Shown: positions 46,029 through 54,172 of the stretch, piece by piece
Position numbering within the stretch: the first letter of the stretch is position 1
Layout: every line of letters begins with the position of its first letter
Assembly (NCBI GenBank): GCA_024403675.1
Contig: JAKSRH010000010.1
Span: 1-63,963 of the forward strand
Reading direction: 5' to 3'
Origin: Saccharofermentans sp.
Lineage (GTDB): Bacteria; Bacillota; Clostridia; Saccharofermentanales; Saccharofermentanaceae
DNA length: 63,963 bases
Notes under the pieces: generated by a model
What the model was told of the DNA's origin: nothing
The model's input: only the letters and a program-made list of their open reading frames with translations
Database searches by the model: none
Position numbers and translations under genes: made by a program

Positions 46029-46111
46029 GCGGGTGTGGTGAAATTGGCATACACGCCAGATTTAGGTTCTGGTGCGCGAGCGTGCAGGTTCGACCCCTGT
46101 CACCCGCACCA
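46029..46111 (+). tRNA. tRNA-Leu (anticodon UAG)
   Basis: An 83-base class II tRNA with encoded CCA. The acceptor GCGGGTG pairs with CACCCGC, discriminator A. The anticodon stem CCAGA/TCTGG closes the loop TTTAGGT, giving TAG. A long variable arm (TGCGCGAGCGTGC region) and the T-loop TTCGACC follow. Confidence 0.96.
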
Positions 46112-46113
46112 AA

Positions 46114-46160
46114 AAAGCTGTGAAAACTTGGTTTATCTCAAGATTTCACAGCTTTTTTAT
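46114..46160. terminator. Bidirectional terminator between tRNA-Leu and the PIN-like gene
   Basis: AAAGCTGTGAAA pairs with TTTCACAGCTTT, with an inner CTTG/CAAG. T runs occur downstream on both strands, so it can end the tRNA transcript and the convergent PIN-like gene. Confidence 0.9.
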
Positions 46161-46165
46161 TTACT

Positions 46166-46750
46166 TTATTTTGTTCCTAACAATTGACCAGCAATATCTG
46201 CAAGACCCTCTTGCGCTTTCTTCGTATCACCTGTCGCCCAAGACTGAATAACATCAGCCACTGTTGTTTCTTTCTTTTTCTTTGAAGAAGTTGTTTTTGT
46301 ACTCTTCTTAGCATTTGACTTCGAAGTAGCCGCCTTTGACGTAGTTGATTTAGACGTAGTTGTCTTTTTCGTAGTAGTAGTTTTCTTTGTTGTAGTTTTC
46401 TTGGTAGTAGAAGCACCCGCAATAGACTTAAAGGAAGTATAAACATGAGCATCCCCTATAAGCTTAGTAGGAACCTTTGTCTTATCCTTAATTACCACAT
46501 ATACATCATGCTTCGCCGCAGCGTGATAACCCATAAGATACGCCACCTGCATCATGCTGTCAGAAGTATTTGCTACCTCCACATAATCGATAGTAGCCTT
46601 TACCTCATCCATAGCTTCCTTGCATATAGCAGGAATTGTTTTCTTTCCCTTTACATAAACTAGTGCTAAATGGTCTGACTTTGTAAGCTTCTCAATACCA
46701 CCTAACTCCAACTTAGAAAGTTCACTTAAAAGAGCAATTACATACTTCAT
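46166..46750 (-). CDS. PIN-like domain protein with Lys/Thr/Ser-rich tail
   Basis: A 194-residue protein from the ATG at 46750 (a GTG at 46759 is also possible). Residues 1-105 look like a small PIN-like nuclease fold: LALVYVKGKKTIPAICKEAM, IDYVEVANTSDSMMQVAYLM, GYHAAAKHDVYVVIKDKTKV. The acidic residues usual after the first strand and before the Q-x-x-Y-L-M-G helix are replaced (ALLSEL, SMMQ), so catalysis is doubtful. Residues 107-165 are histone-H1-like repeats of Lys, Thr and Ser (KKTTTKKTTTTKKTTTSKST). A short ordered end follows. A nucleic-acid-binding role is inferred. It is the last gene after rnr and the SDR. Confidence 0.65.
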   Translation of the reverse strand: MKYVIALLSELSKLELGGIEKLTKSDHLALVYVKGKKTIPAICKEAMDEVKATIDYVEVANTSDSMMQVAYLMGYHAAAKHDVYVVIKDKTKVPTKLIGDAHVYTSFKSIAGASTTKKTTTKKTTTTKKTTTSKSTTSKAATSKSNAKKSTKTTSSKKKKETTVADVIQSWATGDTKKAQEGLADIAGQLLGTK

Positions 46751-46765
46751 AAACAACACCCAAAC

Positions 46766-47782
46766 TTAAAAAGCCTTCTTCGCATTCTCGAGAACGTCAA
46801 TCACCTTGTCACACCAAGCATCAAACTCAGGATCTTCTTCCTGACACTCTGGGTGAGCGAGACAATATTCAATTGTACGACGAATTCCCTCTTCTGGTCT
46901 TATATTCATGCTAAGACCTGGAACGACGCTCTTAAGCTTAGAGTTATCAAATACAACAGAGTTTGCCTTATCACCAATGAGACTACCAACAAAATCAAAA
47001 TCACTAACACTAGCTAAGAAGTCAGATGACACATAATAAGGCTTAAGTTCTACATCAAGAACATCAGCGATAATCTTATAAATCTGATTCCATGGCAGAG
47101 CCACATCACAAGTAATCTGGAAAGCTTCACCAATTGCCTTAGGGTTACCAATAAGACCAATAAAGCCCTTAGCAAAATCACGGCTATCAGTAATAGTCCA
47201 AAGTGAAGTGCCATCACCATGGATAATTACCTGCTTACCTTCCATCATTCTCTTAATTACCTGCCAGCTACCCTTAGAACCATGAACACCAAGAGGTACA
47301 CTTCTCTCGCAATATGTATGAGAAGGTCTAACAATAGTGATTGGGAACTTCTCCTCACGATACTTAGAAATAAGGAACTCCTCGCAAGCAATCTTGTTAC
47401 GGGAATACTCCCAGTAAGGATTAGCAAGAGTTGTAGCCTCTGTAATTATGTAATCAGCAGGAAGCTTATGGTAAGCAGATGCGGAACTAATATACATAAA
47501 CTGCTTCGTACGACCAGCAAAAAGTCTATAGTCACGCTCAAGCTGTTCTGGAACAAATCCAATAAAGTCACATACAGAATCAAACTTAAGGTCGCCAAGT
47601 GCAGCCTTTGTTGCTTCCTCATCATTAACATCTACCGTAATAAACTTTACGTTATCGCATCCCTCAAAAAGGTCATTTCTGCTACCACGATTAAGAAGAT
47701 AAAGTTCATCGCCTCTTGCTGCTAATTCCTTGGAAATTGCTGTACTAATAGTACCTGTTCCACCGATAAATAGAATCTTCAT
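46766..47782 (-). CDS. NAD-dependent epimerase/dehydratase family protein (atypical SDR)
   Basis: A 338-residue Rossmann protein starting MKILFIGGTGTISTAISKEL, with the nucleotide motif GGTGTIS. MYISSASAYHKLP holds the Ser and Tyr of the SDR site, but the usual YxxxK is seen as YSRNKIACEEF. TIVRPSHTYCE and the C-terminal RPEEGIRRTIEYCL match the atypical SDR group that includes plant CSP41-like RNA-binding proteins. Substrate unknown. It lies 12 bases after rnr and 15 before the PIN-like gene. Confidence 0.85.
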   Translation of the reverse strand: MKILFIGGTGTISTAISKELAARGDELYLLNRGSRNDLFEGCDNVKFITVDVNDEEATKAALGDLKFDSVCDFIGFVPEQLERDYRLFAGRTKQFMYISSASAYHKLPADYIITEATTLANPYWEYSRNKIACEEFLISKYREEKFPITIVRPSHTYCERSVPLGVHGSKGSWQVIKRMMEGKQVIIHGDGTSLWTITDSRDFAKGFIGLIGNPKAIGEAFQITCDVALPWNQIYKIIADVLDVELKPYYVSSDFLASVSDFDFVGSLIGDKANSVVFDNSKLKSVVPGLSMNIRPEEGIRRTIEYCLAHPECQEEDPEFDAWCDKVIDVLENAKKAF

Positions 47783-47794
47783 AAACCCCTCCCA

Positions 47795-49762
47795 TTAACG
47801 TCTTTTACGCAATCTAACATTTTTCTTCTTGAGCTTTGGTGGCTTATATCCTCCACCTGGTCGATTAGTGCGGCCTACTTCCTTACCCTCGAAGCCTTCC
47901 TCAAATACAAAATCGATATGATTCATTTCTGTATCTACAGATGCCACTACAATACGAACTGTCTGACCAATCATAAGCTTGTTACCAGAACGAGCTCCAA
48001 TCGCCCTATAAGATTTCTCATCAAAAATGTAGTGATCTCTCATGGTACGGAAAGGAATAAATCCTTCAATCGTATTAGGTAACATTATAAACAATCCTGC
48101 ACCAATGATGGAAGTTATCTTACCCTCGTAATGTTCACCAACTTTGTCCTTCATGTATTCAGCAGTTTTCATATCTACAGAAGCACGCTCTGCATCTACG
48201 CTATTACGCTCCATCTCAGAACTATGGTCAGAAACTGCTCCAACAAGTCCCGCAAAGTGTCTACGCTTATTCTCTGCATGAATATATGACTTAATGATTC
48301 TGTGAATATAAAGATCTGGATATCTTCTAATTGGACTTGTGAAATGGCAATAGAAATTGGATGCTAAGCCAAAATGTCCTAAGCAATCTGGCGCATAACG
48401 AGCCTTAGCCATAGAACGAAGAAGAACAACGTCAAGCATAGGTCTAGCATCATCATCCTTAATAGTATCCATGTACTCAGTAATCATGAGAGGTGTAATC
48501 TTACCGCTAAGTCTACCCACCGCACCAAAATTACGTGCTACATTACAAAATCTCGCAATCTTTAACGCCTCTGGATCTTCATGTACACGATATACAAATG
48601 GGTAGTTCATCTTGGCAAACTTCTCTGCCACAAACTCATTTGCGCAAATCATGAACTGCTCAATAATGCCATTAGTAAAGTTAATTGGATATGGCATTAC
48701 ATCCTTTACAGAACCATCATCATTAAGAATTACCTTTGTCTCAGGGAAATCAAAATTAATCGCTCCCTTACTATCACGAGTGCGCTTCATTACTTTTGCC
48801 AAATGCTTCATGTGCTCAAGCATTGGTAGAATATCGCCATACTCCAGTGCATCACCTGGCTGAGGGTTAGTAAGGATTCTAAAACACTCCTTGTAACTCA
48901 TACGTCTATCAGACTTAATTACGGACTCATATACATCACCGTCAAACGTTCTGCCGTCCTCATCAATAAGCATCTCAGCAGTCATTGTAAGTCTGTCCAC
49001 ATTTGGATTAAGACTACAAAGACCATTACTAAGCTTTGGTGGAAGCATAGGAATAACTCTGTCTACAAGGTATACGGATGTAGCTCGAAGCTGTGCTTCC
49101 TTATCAAGAGCAGTATTCTCCTTAACATAATGAGAAACATCTGCGATGTGAACATAAAGCTTATAGTTGCCACCAGGTACTTCCTCAATACTTATGGCAT
49201 CATCAAGGTCCTTTGCCTCCTCACCATCAATAGTGATAGTAAGAAGATTACGGCAGTCACGACGGCCATTAGCAATCTCCTCTTCCACTACATTTGGATC
49301 TGGATTTACTGGCAAATCCTTTACCTCATCGAGAACCTCTTCTGGGAAATTCTGCGAAAGCCCAAACTGGCGCAAGATAGTTAGCATCTTAACGTCGTTA
49401 TTACCCATATCACCAAGTACTTCCACAATTTTTCCACGGAATTTCTTGTTAGCTGCTGTTGGGTTAAGAATCTCGCACACAACTGTCATCTTAAATGGCG
49501 CACCATTAAGATTATTACGATCAACCTCAACCATTCCAAAATTTGTCTCTTTAAAAGAGGCATCTGGAATTACGATACCATTATCACCATTTTGAACCAA
49601 AAGACCAATAACCTGGTTCTTAACCTGCATAGGGCCTCTTGGTGCCAAATCAGCGTAACACGTTGGCTTATCATCTGGATCCTTAGTTACCTTCTTAGGC
49701 TTAATATCTATACTGTTCTTATAAATTACTCTTTTATCATGTCTTCTATCGTATCTAGTCAT
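47795..49762 (-). CDS. rnr: Ribonuclease R
   Basis: A 3'-5' exoribonuclease of the RNB family, 655 residues. An N-terminal cold-shock-like region is followed by the catalytic RNB domain (TIDGEEAKDLDDAISIE with the metal-binding Asp cluster, LYVHIADVSHYV, LPPKLSNGLCSLNP, HFTSPIRRYPDLYIHR). The C-terminal S1 domain is GEHYEGKITSIIGAGLFIML, and a basic tail ends the protein. GAGGTGAT precedes the ATG at 49762. It follows secG, the conserved Firmicutes order, but smpB does not follow it. Confidence 0.95.
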   Translation of the reverse strand: MTRYDRRHDKRVIYKNSIDIKPKKVTKDPDDKPTCYADLAPRGPMQVKNQVIGLLVQNGDNGIVIPDASFKETNFGMVEVDRNNLNGAPFKMTVVCEILNPTAANKKFRGKIVEVLGDMGNNDVKMLTILRQFGLSQNFPEEVLDEVKDLPVNPDPNVVEEEIANGRRDCRNLLTITIDGEEAKDLDDAISIEEVPGGNYKLYVHIADVSHYVKENTALDKEAQLRATSVYLVDRVIPMLPPKLSNGLCSLNPNVDRLTMTAEMLIDEDGRTFDGDVYESVIKSDRRMSYKECFRILTNPQPGDALEYGDILPMLEHMKHLAKVMKRTRDSKGAINFDFPETKVILNDDGSVKDVMPYPINFTNGIIEQFMICANEFVAEKFAKMNYPFVYRVHEDPEALKIARFCNVARNFGAVGRLSGKITPLMITEYMDTIKDDDARPMLDVVLLRSMAKARYAPDCLGHFGLASNFYCHFTSPIRRYPDLYIHRIIKSYIHAENKRRHFAGLVGAVSDHSSEMERNSVDAERASVDMKTAEYMKDKVGEHYEGKITSIIGAGLFIMLPNTIEGFIPFRTMRDHYIFDEKSYRAIGARSGNKLMIGQTVRIVVASVDTEMNHIDFVFEEGFEGKEVGRTNRPGGGYKPPKLKKKNVRLRKRR

Positions 49763-49822
49763 TAATATCACCTCATTTCTTCTAGTTTTATTATACCCTT
49801 ATCCACACCTGATTTAGAGCTA

Positions 49823-49851
49823 AAAAAAGCGCCCGGTAATTACCGAGCGCT
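49823..49851 (-). terminator. Terminator of secG
   Basis: On the minus strand AGCGCTCGGTAA pairs with TTACCGGGCGCT (one G-T pair), followed by seven T. It lies between secG and rnr, so rnr expression needs read-through or its own promoter. Confidence 0.92.
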
Positions 49852-49877
49852 AATAACAATTCATCGTTAATTAGTAA

Positions 49878-50135
49878 TTAGAAACCCTTTGTGAAAGCAA
49901 GGAAAAGAAGTACGGAAACAACTGCGAAAACAATTGCTGATACCTTAGTTGCCTGCTTAAGTCTCTCTTCAAGTGATCTTCCCTTAGACTTACTATAGTA
50001 AGAATCATTATTAGAAGATGCACCGGACACAACACCCATACCCTGATCGTTACCTTCCTGAGCGAGGAAGAGAATAATCAATGCAAGTGCTGCAATGATG
50101 TCAATTACAATAAGAATTATGTCAATAGCGGTCAT
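49878..50135 (-). CDS. secG: Protein translocase subunit SecG
   Basis: An 85-residue subunit of the SecYEG channel with two membrane segments (AIDIILIVIDIIAALALIIL and SAIVFAVVSVLLFLAFTKGF) and the glycine-rich loop QGMGVVSGASSNNDSY between them. The ATG at 50135 follows CGGAGGCG; the upstream codons in frame lack a ribosome site. Confidence 0.95.
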   Translation of the reverse strand: MTAIDIILIVIDIIAALALIILFLAQEGNDQGMGVVSGASSNNDSYYSKSKGRSLEERLKQATKVSAIVFAVVSVLLFLAFTKGF

Positions 50136-50190
50136 GTAATTACGCCTCCGAAATACATATTTACACACTTATCTCTTTATAAGCCGTTAA

Positions 50191-50219
50191 ATGATACCAT
50201 AGGTACATCTTTGATGCAA
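50191..50219 (-). promoter_or_regulatory. Promoter of secG
   Basis: On the minus strand TTGCAT (50219-50214) and TATCAT (50196-50191) are 17 bases apart, with an extended TGG. Confidence 0.75.
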
Positions 50220-50239
50220 ACGAATATTCCTTAGGTCAA

Positions 50240-50752
50240 TTAATCTTCCTTATTTACCCAACGGCGAATAGAAAACTTGTATCCTCTAACATCTGCGCCA
50301 TGGATGGAAATGCCTTCTTTGACTGTGGCACCAACACACACCTTAGTGATGTCATCAAGAGCCTCGCCAAATCCTGAACCTTCATGAGTTACAAATGGCT
50401 TTATAATCTTACCTTCCCAATTGTGCTTCTCAAGGAAAGTAAATACTGCCATTGGCATTGTTCCCCAGTAATTAGGAAAGCCGAGATAGATTACATCATA
50501 ATCTTCAACATTAATGTCGCCCTTAATCTCAGGACGCACATTACTTCCCTGATCAAGCTTAGCCTTAGCTGTGCAATCAGTATAATTTTCTGGATAAGGC
50601 TGAACCATATCAATCTTAAACTTATCAGCCTCTACAAACTCTGCAATCAAGTCTGCAGCTACCTCTGTATTGCCTACAGTAAGCTTTTCTACATTACCAT
50701 TAAGATAGTTTTCGCCAGCTCTGGAGAAAAAAGTAATCAACGTCTTTGCCAT
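50240..50752 (-). CDS. Flavodoxin-like protein
   Basis: A 170-residue FMN protein. LITFFSRAGENYLNGN is the phosphate loop region and DVIYLGFPNYWGTMPMAVFT the isoalloxazine-stacking block. It belongs to the flavodoxin_4-like group of small reductases rather than the electron-carrier flavodoxins. Reaction unknown. It has its own extended -10 promoter. The ATG has only a weak AAGGGG about ten bases upstream. Confidence 0.88.
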   Translation of the reverse strand: MAKTLITFFSRAGENYLNGNVEKLTVGNTEVAADLIAEFVEADKFKIDMVQPYPENYTDCTAKAKLDQGSNVRPEIKGDINVEDYDVIYLGFPNYWGTMPMAVFTFLEKHNWEGKIIKPFVTHEGSGFGEALDDITKVCVGATVKEGISIHGADVRGYKFSIRRWVNKED

Positions 50753-50788
50753 ATATTCGAACCCCTTATTTAGTAATTTAATAGGGTA

Positions 50789-50797
50789 ATTATAGCA
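50789..50797 (-). promoter_or_regulatory. Extended -10 promoter of the flavodoxin-like gene
   Basis: On the minus strand TGC-TATAAT lies 37 bases before the start codon. No -35 consensus. Confidence 0.55.
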
Positions 50798-50800
50798 CCA

Positions 50801-52522
50801 TTACAAGTGATGTTCTCTCTCATTATCGTAATATCTTTCAAGTCTAGTACGACACTGCATAAATACTTTTACCAAATCCTCATCAAAATGAGTGCCAGCG
50901 TCACGCTCGATAATTTCAAAAGCATCATCATAAGAAAATTCTTCCTTGTAGCATCTCTTAGAAACAAGCGCATCAAACACATCTGCGATAGCCATAATTC
51001 TTGCTTCTATAGGAATCTGATTTCCCACAAGACCGTGTGGATATCCTTTGCCATTTACCTTCTCATGATGGTAGTGCGCGATATTTTCAGCTATTCTTAC
51101 AAATTGCTCTTCCTCAACACCTGTAAGAATCTTACGAACCATTTTTGCACCAATTTCAGCATGCTTCTTCATTTCTGCATACTGCTGATCATTATATTTA
51201 CCCTTCCATCTTAAGATGGCATCATCTACACCGATCTTACCAAGATCGTGCATAGGTGCACTTCTTTCTACAAACTTTAAAAACCTCTTATCAAAGCCCA
51301 TATCAGCATGTAAAAGTTCCTGTGAAAATATCTTAATTACTTCACTAGTTCTCTTAACATGACCACCTGTACTTAAGTCACGAGACTCTACTACCTGAGC
51401 CATGCCAAGGATAATTCTTGCCTGAATAGATCTAATCTGCTTTGTCTTCTCATTTACTTCACGTGTAAGAGTATCGTTATACTTCTCAGATAGGGAAAGA
51501 GCTTCATGGTGTTCTGTCTCATCTTTCAACACCATAGTAAAACCCTTAATTCTATGGATATAGTCCTTAAGGATCTGAATCTTACCATCATAGTACTTAC
51601 CATTAAGTCTAAAGGTAAAATGCTCATTGTTATCATTAACAACATTAGGATCCATTACCTTATCTCTGAATTCTCTTACCTGTGTAATGATATTTTCCTG
51701 AAGGTATTTACTATATCTTCTGATTGGCTTACCAACTTCAAGTTCCCTTAACTCAGGAAAAATCTGGAGCATATAGTTATCACTACCCATGTAATTCAGC
51801 TTAGTATCAAAGGCAATAAATCCTACTTCTTCTAACTGCTCACTTATTACTTTACGATTTTCATAAACGGTATATATGTTGGAATTATAAATTGGTGACA
51901 ATGCACCATACAAAACAATGCTATAAAAGATTGGCATAAGTTCTGTATGCATTCCTAATACTCTATCAATTCCAAGTCCAATAATTACAACAAATGAATA
52001 AGAAACTAACTGGCTAATATCTTTGTTATTAACAGACTTATTACGAGTAGAAAAAATAGCTATTCCTAATATTCCTATGTAATAAATTAGTACCATAATC
52101 ATGTAAACTCTATGAAGTGGACCATAAATCCAATTCAAATGTCCACCGGTCTTATTAAAATAGTATCCAACCACCTCAAAAAATCTAAATGATGGTAAAT
52201 CTATAACAATAAGCCCATACAAAATTGCCTGAATAGACACAAGCACAAACATAACCCATTTACGAAGTCTCACATGACAAACTTCGCACACAGTAAAAAA
52301 GAAAAGCATTGGGAGAAAACATCCAGCAATTCTAGTGATTTTATCTGCAAGAATCGCCTCTCTAAAACTTGAAGAACAACTCAAATAGATATAGCCAACA
52401 TCCGTAATAATAACAGAAAGCACCGCAACAAACTGGGTAAGGCTCTGTCTGACATCAGACATTTCAAGCCATACCAATTCTGCCAGTGCTATCGCTAAAC
52501 AAGCTATATAAAAAAAGAGCAT
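50801..52522 (-). CDS. Membrane HD-GYP domain protein, likely c-di-GMP phosphodiesterase
   Basis: A 573-residue protein. The first 215 residues have about seven membrane segments, like the histidine-kinase 7TM sensor group. A PAS-like region (about 225-335) is followed by a coiled coil and the HD-GYP domain. MHDLGKIGVDD has the HD pair, IAHYHHEKVNGKGYPHGLVG the GYP motif and IMAIADVFDALVSKRCYKE the last metal ligand. HD-GYP proteins hydrolyse c-di-GMP. The signal sensed is unknown. A 10-bp inverted repeat lies just upstream of the start. Confidence 0.93.
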   Translation of the reverse strand: MLFFYIACLAIALAELVWLEMSDVRQSLTQFVAVLSVIITDVGYIYLSCSSSFREAILADKITRIAGCFLPMLFFFTVCEVCHVRLRKWVMFVLVSIQAILYGLIVIDLPSFRFFEVVGYYFNKTGGHLNWIYGPLHRVYMIMVLIYYIGILGIAIFSTRNKSVNNKDISQLVSYSFVVIIGLGIDRVLGMHTELMPIFYSIVLYGALSPIYNSNIYTVYENRKVISEQLEEVGFIAFDTKLNYMGSDNYMLQIFPELRELEVGKPIRRYSKYLQENIITQVREFRDKVMDPNVVNDNNEHFTFRLNGKYYDGKIQILKDYIHRIKGFTMVLKDETEHHEALSLSEKYNDTLTREVNEKTKQIRSIQARIILGMAQVVESRDLSTGGHVKRTSEVIKIFSQELLHADMGFDKRFLKFVERSAPMHDLGKIGVDDAILRWKGKYNDQQYAEMKKHAEIGAKMVRKILTGVEEEQFVRIAENIAHYHHEKVNGKGYPHGLVGNQIPIEARIMAIADVFDALVSKRCYKEEFSYDDAFEIIERDAGTHFDEDLVKVFMQCRTRLERYYDNEREHHL

Positions 52523-52539
52523 TGCTTACTCAAGTCCCC

Positions 52540-52567
52540 AAACTATTTTCTCTATCAAAAATAGTTT
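52540..52567. repeat. 10-bp perfect inverted repeat upstream of the HD-GYP gene
   Basis: AAACTATTTT (52540-52549) and AAAATAGTTT (52558-52567) with an 8-base spacer. It starts 18 bases upstream of the HD-GYP start codon. No T run follows on either strand, so an operator is more likely than a terminator. Confidence 0.6.
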
Positions 52568-52595
52568 AACATAGAAGACTTTACTAACTTGTGAA

Positions 52596-52627
52596 CATAT
52601 TGTCACTTTTTTAAAAGTGACAACATG
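52596..52627. repeat. 32-bp palindrome over the slipin stop codon
   Basis: On the minus strand CATGTTGTCACTTTT pairs with AAAAGTGACAATATG (one G-T pair) around AA. It includes the last codons and stop of the slipin gene. The following sequence TTCACAAG is not T-rich, so it is not a standard terminator. Confidence 0.8.
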
Positions 52628-53718
52628 TTGTTAAGTGTCTCTCCACTTGCTACATTGAGGGAGTCTACGTTGCCGCAGATTCTCTCAAGGCACTCAAGTT
52701 CCTTGAGACGGTAAAGAGTTGGATTGTCATCCATCATCTTAGCCGTATTGAGGAGGGATCTTGTAGAAGCCACCTCTTCACGACGAAGAATGACGTTGGC
52801 CTGGGCCTTTTTCTCTGCCTCAAGAACAGTGTTCATGATGGCGCGAATATTGCCAGGAAGAACCATATCCATGATTCCTGCCTCCTCCACCTCGATACCA
52901 AGGCTTTCGCCCTTAGCACGAAGAGAGTTAGCTACACTCTCAGAAAGTGCTTCCCTTGACTCAAGGAGCTGGTCCAAAGTCAAGTTGCAAGCAGACTCTC
53001 TAAGAGAGAGCTTGCACGCGTTGTTAAACGCCAAGTTAATAGCGTTTTTATTAGACGCATACTTTACAGGGTCAGTAACCTTGTAAGATACCGTCATATT
53101 GACGCGCACCTCTGCCTTATCGGAAGTAAGTACTTCCTGATAAGGGAGAGTATTGGAGATAGAACCTGTCATTACAGGAACTACCTCTGTGGACACTCTT
53201 CCATACTCTGTATATGGAACATAGAAGACGTGTCGACCTGCCTCAAGGAGGCTATCGAACTTACTGTCGATGAAAAGCACACCGACAGTACCTTCCTCTA
53301 CGTACTCCACAACAATGGAATTGTTATGGCCATTTGCCATAGCACGAAGGATATTCTCAGGGAGTTTTCCTTCGAGCTGGTAATCCTCTACGTTCACCAT
53401 AGTGAACTCGTGGTTACCAGCAGCCTTCCAGAAGGCATGCTTACCTTCTGCGCAAGTGCCGTGGTACATACCATCCAACATGTGGACAGCAATATGTCCG
53501 GAAGGAACATCGACAACAACGGAGTTACCGTCGAAGTCCTTGTTACCTACCATGTCAGATAATCTGACAGTAGAGAATTTAATCTCGGACTCCACAGGAG
53601 TCTCAAGAATCTGAGAATTACCCCAGATGTGGTACTTGCCTGGAGCAACCGTTCTTACGAAGCGGCCATCCTTTACAAGAATTCCATATGCGTTCTGATT
53701 TAAAATTACCTTTTTCAT
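52603..53718 (-). CDS. Slipin / SPFH (band 7) domain protein
   Basis: A 371-residue SPFH protein that should form oligomeric scaffolds. The N-terminal 150 residues (NQNAYGILVKDGRFVRTVAP) are an extra domain. The SPFH region follows: VGVLFIDSKFDSLLEAGRHV, YQEVLTSDKAEVRVNMTVSY, LDQLLESREALSESV, SLGIEVEEAGIMDMVLPGNI, then a helical tail. No membrane segment is seen, unlike stomatin. Slipins in other bacteria occur next to RNA-repair genes; here the gene follows a structured RNA and two WYL genes. AAAGGAG precedes the ATG. Confidence 0.92.
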   Translation of the reverse strand: MKKVILNQNAYGILVKDGRFVRTVAPGKYHIWGNSQILETPVESEIKFSTVRLSDMVGNKDFDGNSVVVDVPSGHIAVHMLDGMYHGTCAEGKHAFWKAAGNHEFTMVNVEDYQLEGKLPENILRAMANGHNNSIVVEYVEEGTVGVLFIDSKFDSLLEAGRHVFYVPYTEYGRVSTEVVPVMTGSISNTLPYQEVLTSDKAEVRVNMTVSYKVTDPVKYASNKNAINLAFNNACKLSLRESACNLTLDQLLESREALSESVANSLRAKGESLGIEVEEAGIMDMVLPGNIRAIMNTVLEAEKKAQANVILRREEVASTRSLLNTAKMMDDNPTLYRLKELECLERICGNVDSLNVASGETLNNMLSLLKK

Positions 53719-53760
53719 TGTTTTTCTCCTTTATATGTACAAAAATTAATAATCATTTAA

Positions 53761-54172
53761 ACGGTGCCTCACACTTCATACGCGGTCCCAAGTGTAAGTC
53801 GCTTCCTTGTGGGGCGGACAAAGAGGTGCTGGCCCCATAAGCTCATTCGACGGTATCTACCAAGAATCAAGGCTTATGTCATGCTGTTCTTTATAAAAGA
53901 ACCGAGACACCCGATTAAACCTAGTCATTCATATACCAATATTAAATACTCTAGATCTAACCGCCCGGCATAACCGGTCTCATGTTTTTTGAGAACATGA
54001 TGGGATTCGAACCCAATCCAAAGCAACGACATACAATTACATTCCTCGTACTGCATCGCCCCGTGGCCGCTTTCTTTTCTAAGGAGGACTTATTAAAGAC
54101 GCCTCCATCTGCGGTACCCGGTAGCCTGGGTTACTTAAGACATGTACATCATAAAGGTATGGGTAAATTCAA
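53761..54172 (-). ncRNA. Structured RNA with permuted tRNA-like domain
   Basis: About 410 bases between the WYL gene and slipin hold no convincing gene and are visibly richer in G+C than their neighbours. On the minus strand 54025-53947 folds as a permuted tRNA. The helix TGCTTTGGAT/ATCTAGAGTA (10 bp, three G-T) sits at the anticodon position. The T-arm is TGGG-TTCGAAT-CCCA. The acceptor-like stem TCATGTT/AACATGA is closed by CTCAAAA. The D-arm is ACCG/CGGT with an 11-base loop holding GG. Further hairpins: 54114-54067, 53902-53886 (GTTCTTT/AAAGAAC), 53878-53836 (CATAAGC/GCTTATG) and 53798-53768 (CTTACACTT/AAGTGTGAG). The layout resembles bacterial Y RNAs. Fold found by eye; borders uncertain. 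Confidence 0.65.

Noticed and set aside
46275..46425. Short tandem DNA repeats resembling a CRISPR or satellite
   Set aside because: They encode the Lys/Thr/Ser tail of an open reading frame; repeat units vary and there are no unique spacers.
53994..54030. A normal tRNA or tmRNA gene at the GGTTCGAATCC-type T-arm
   Set aside because: The acceptor strand after the T-arm pairs with downstream rather than upstream bases, there is no CCA, and no tmRNA tag frame or ssrA consensus ends are present.
53761..54172. Group I or group II intron, or retron
   Set aside because: No domain V sequence, no P-Q-R-S core, no maturase or reverse transcriptase near, and it lies between intact genes.
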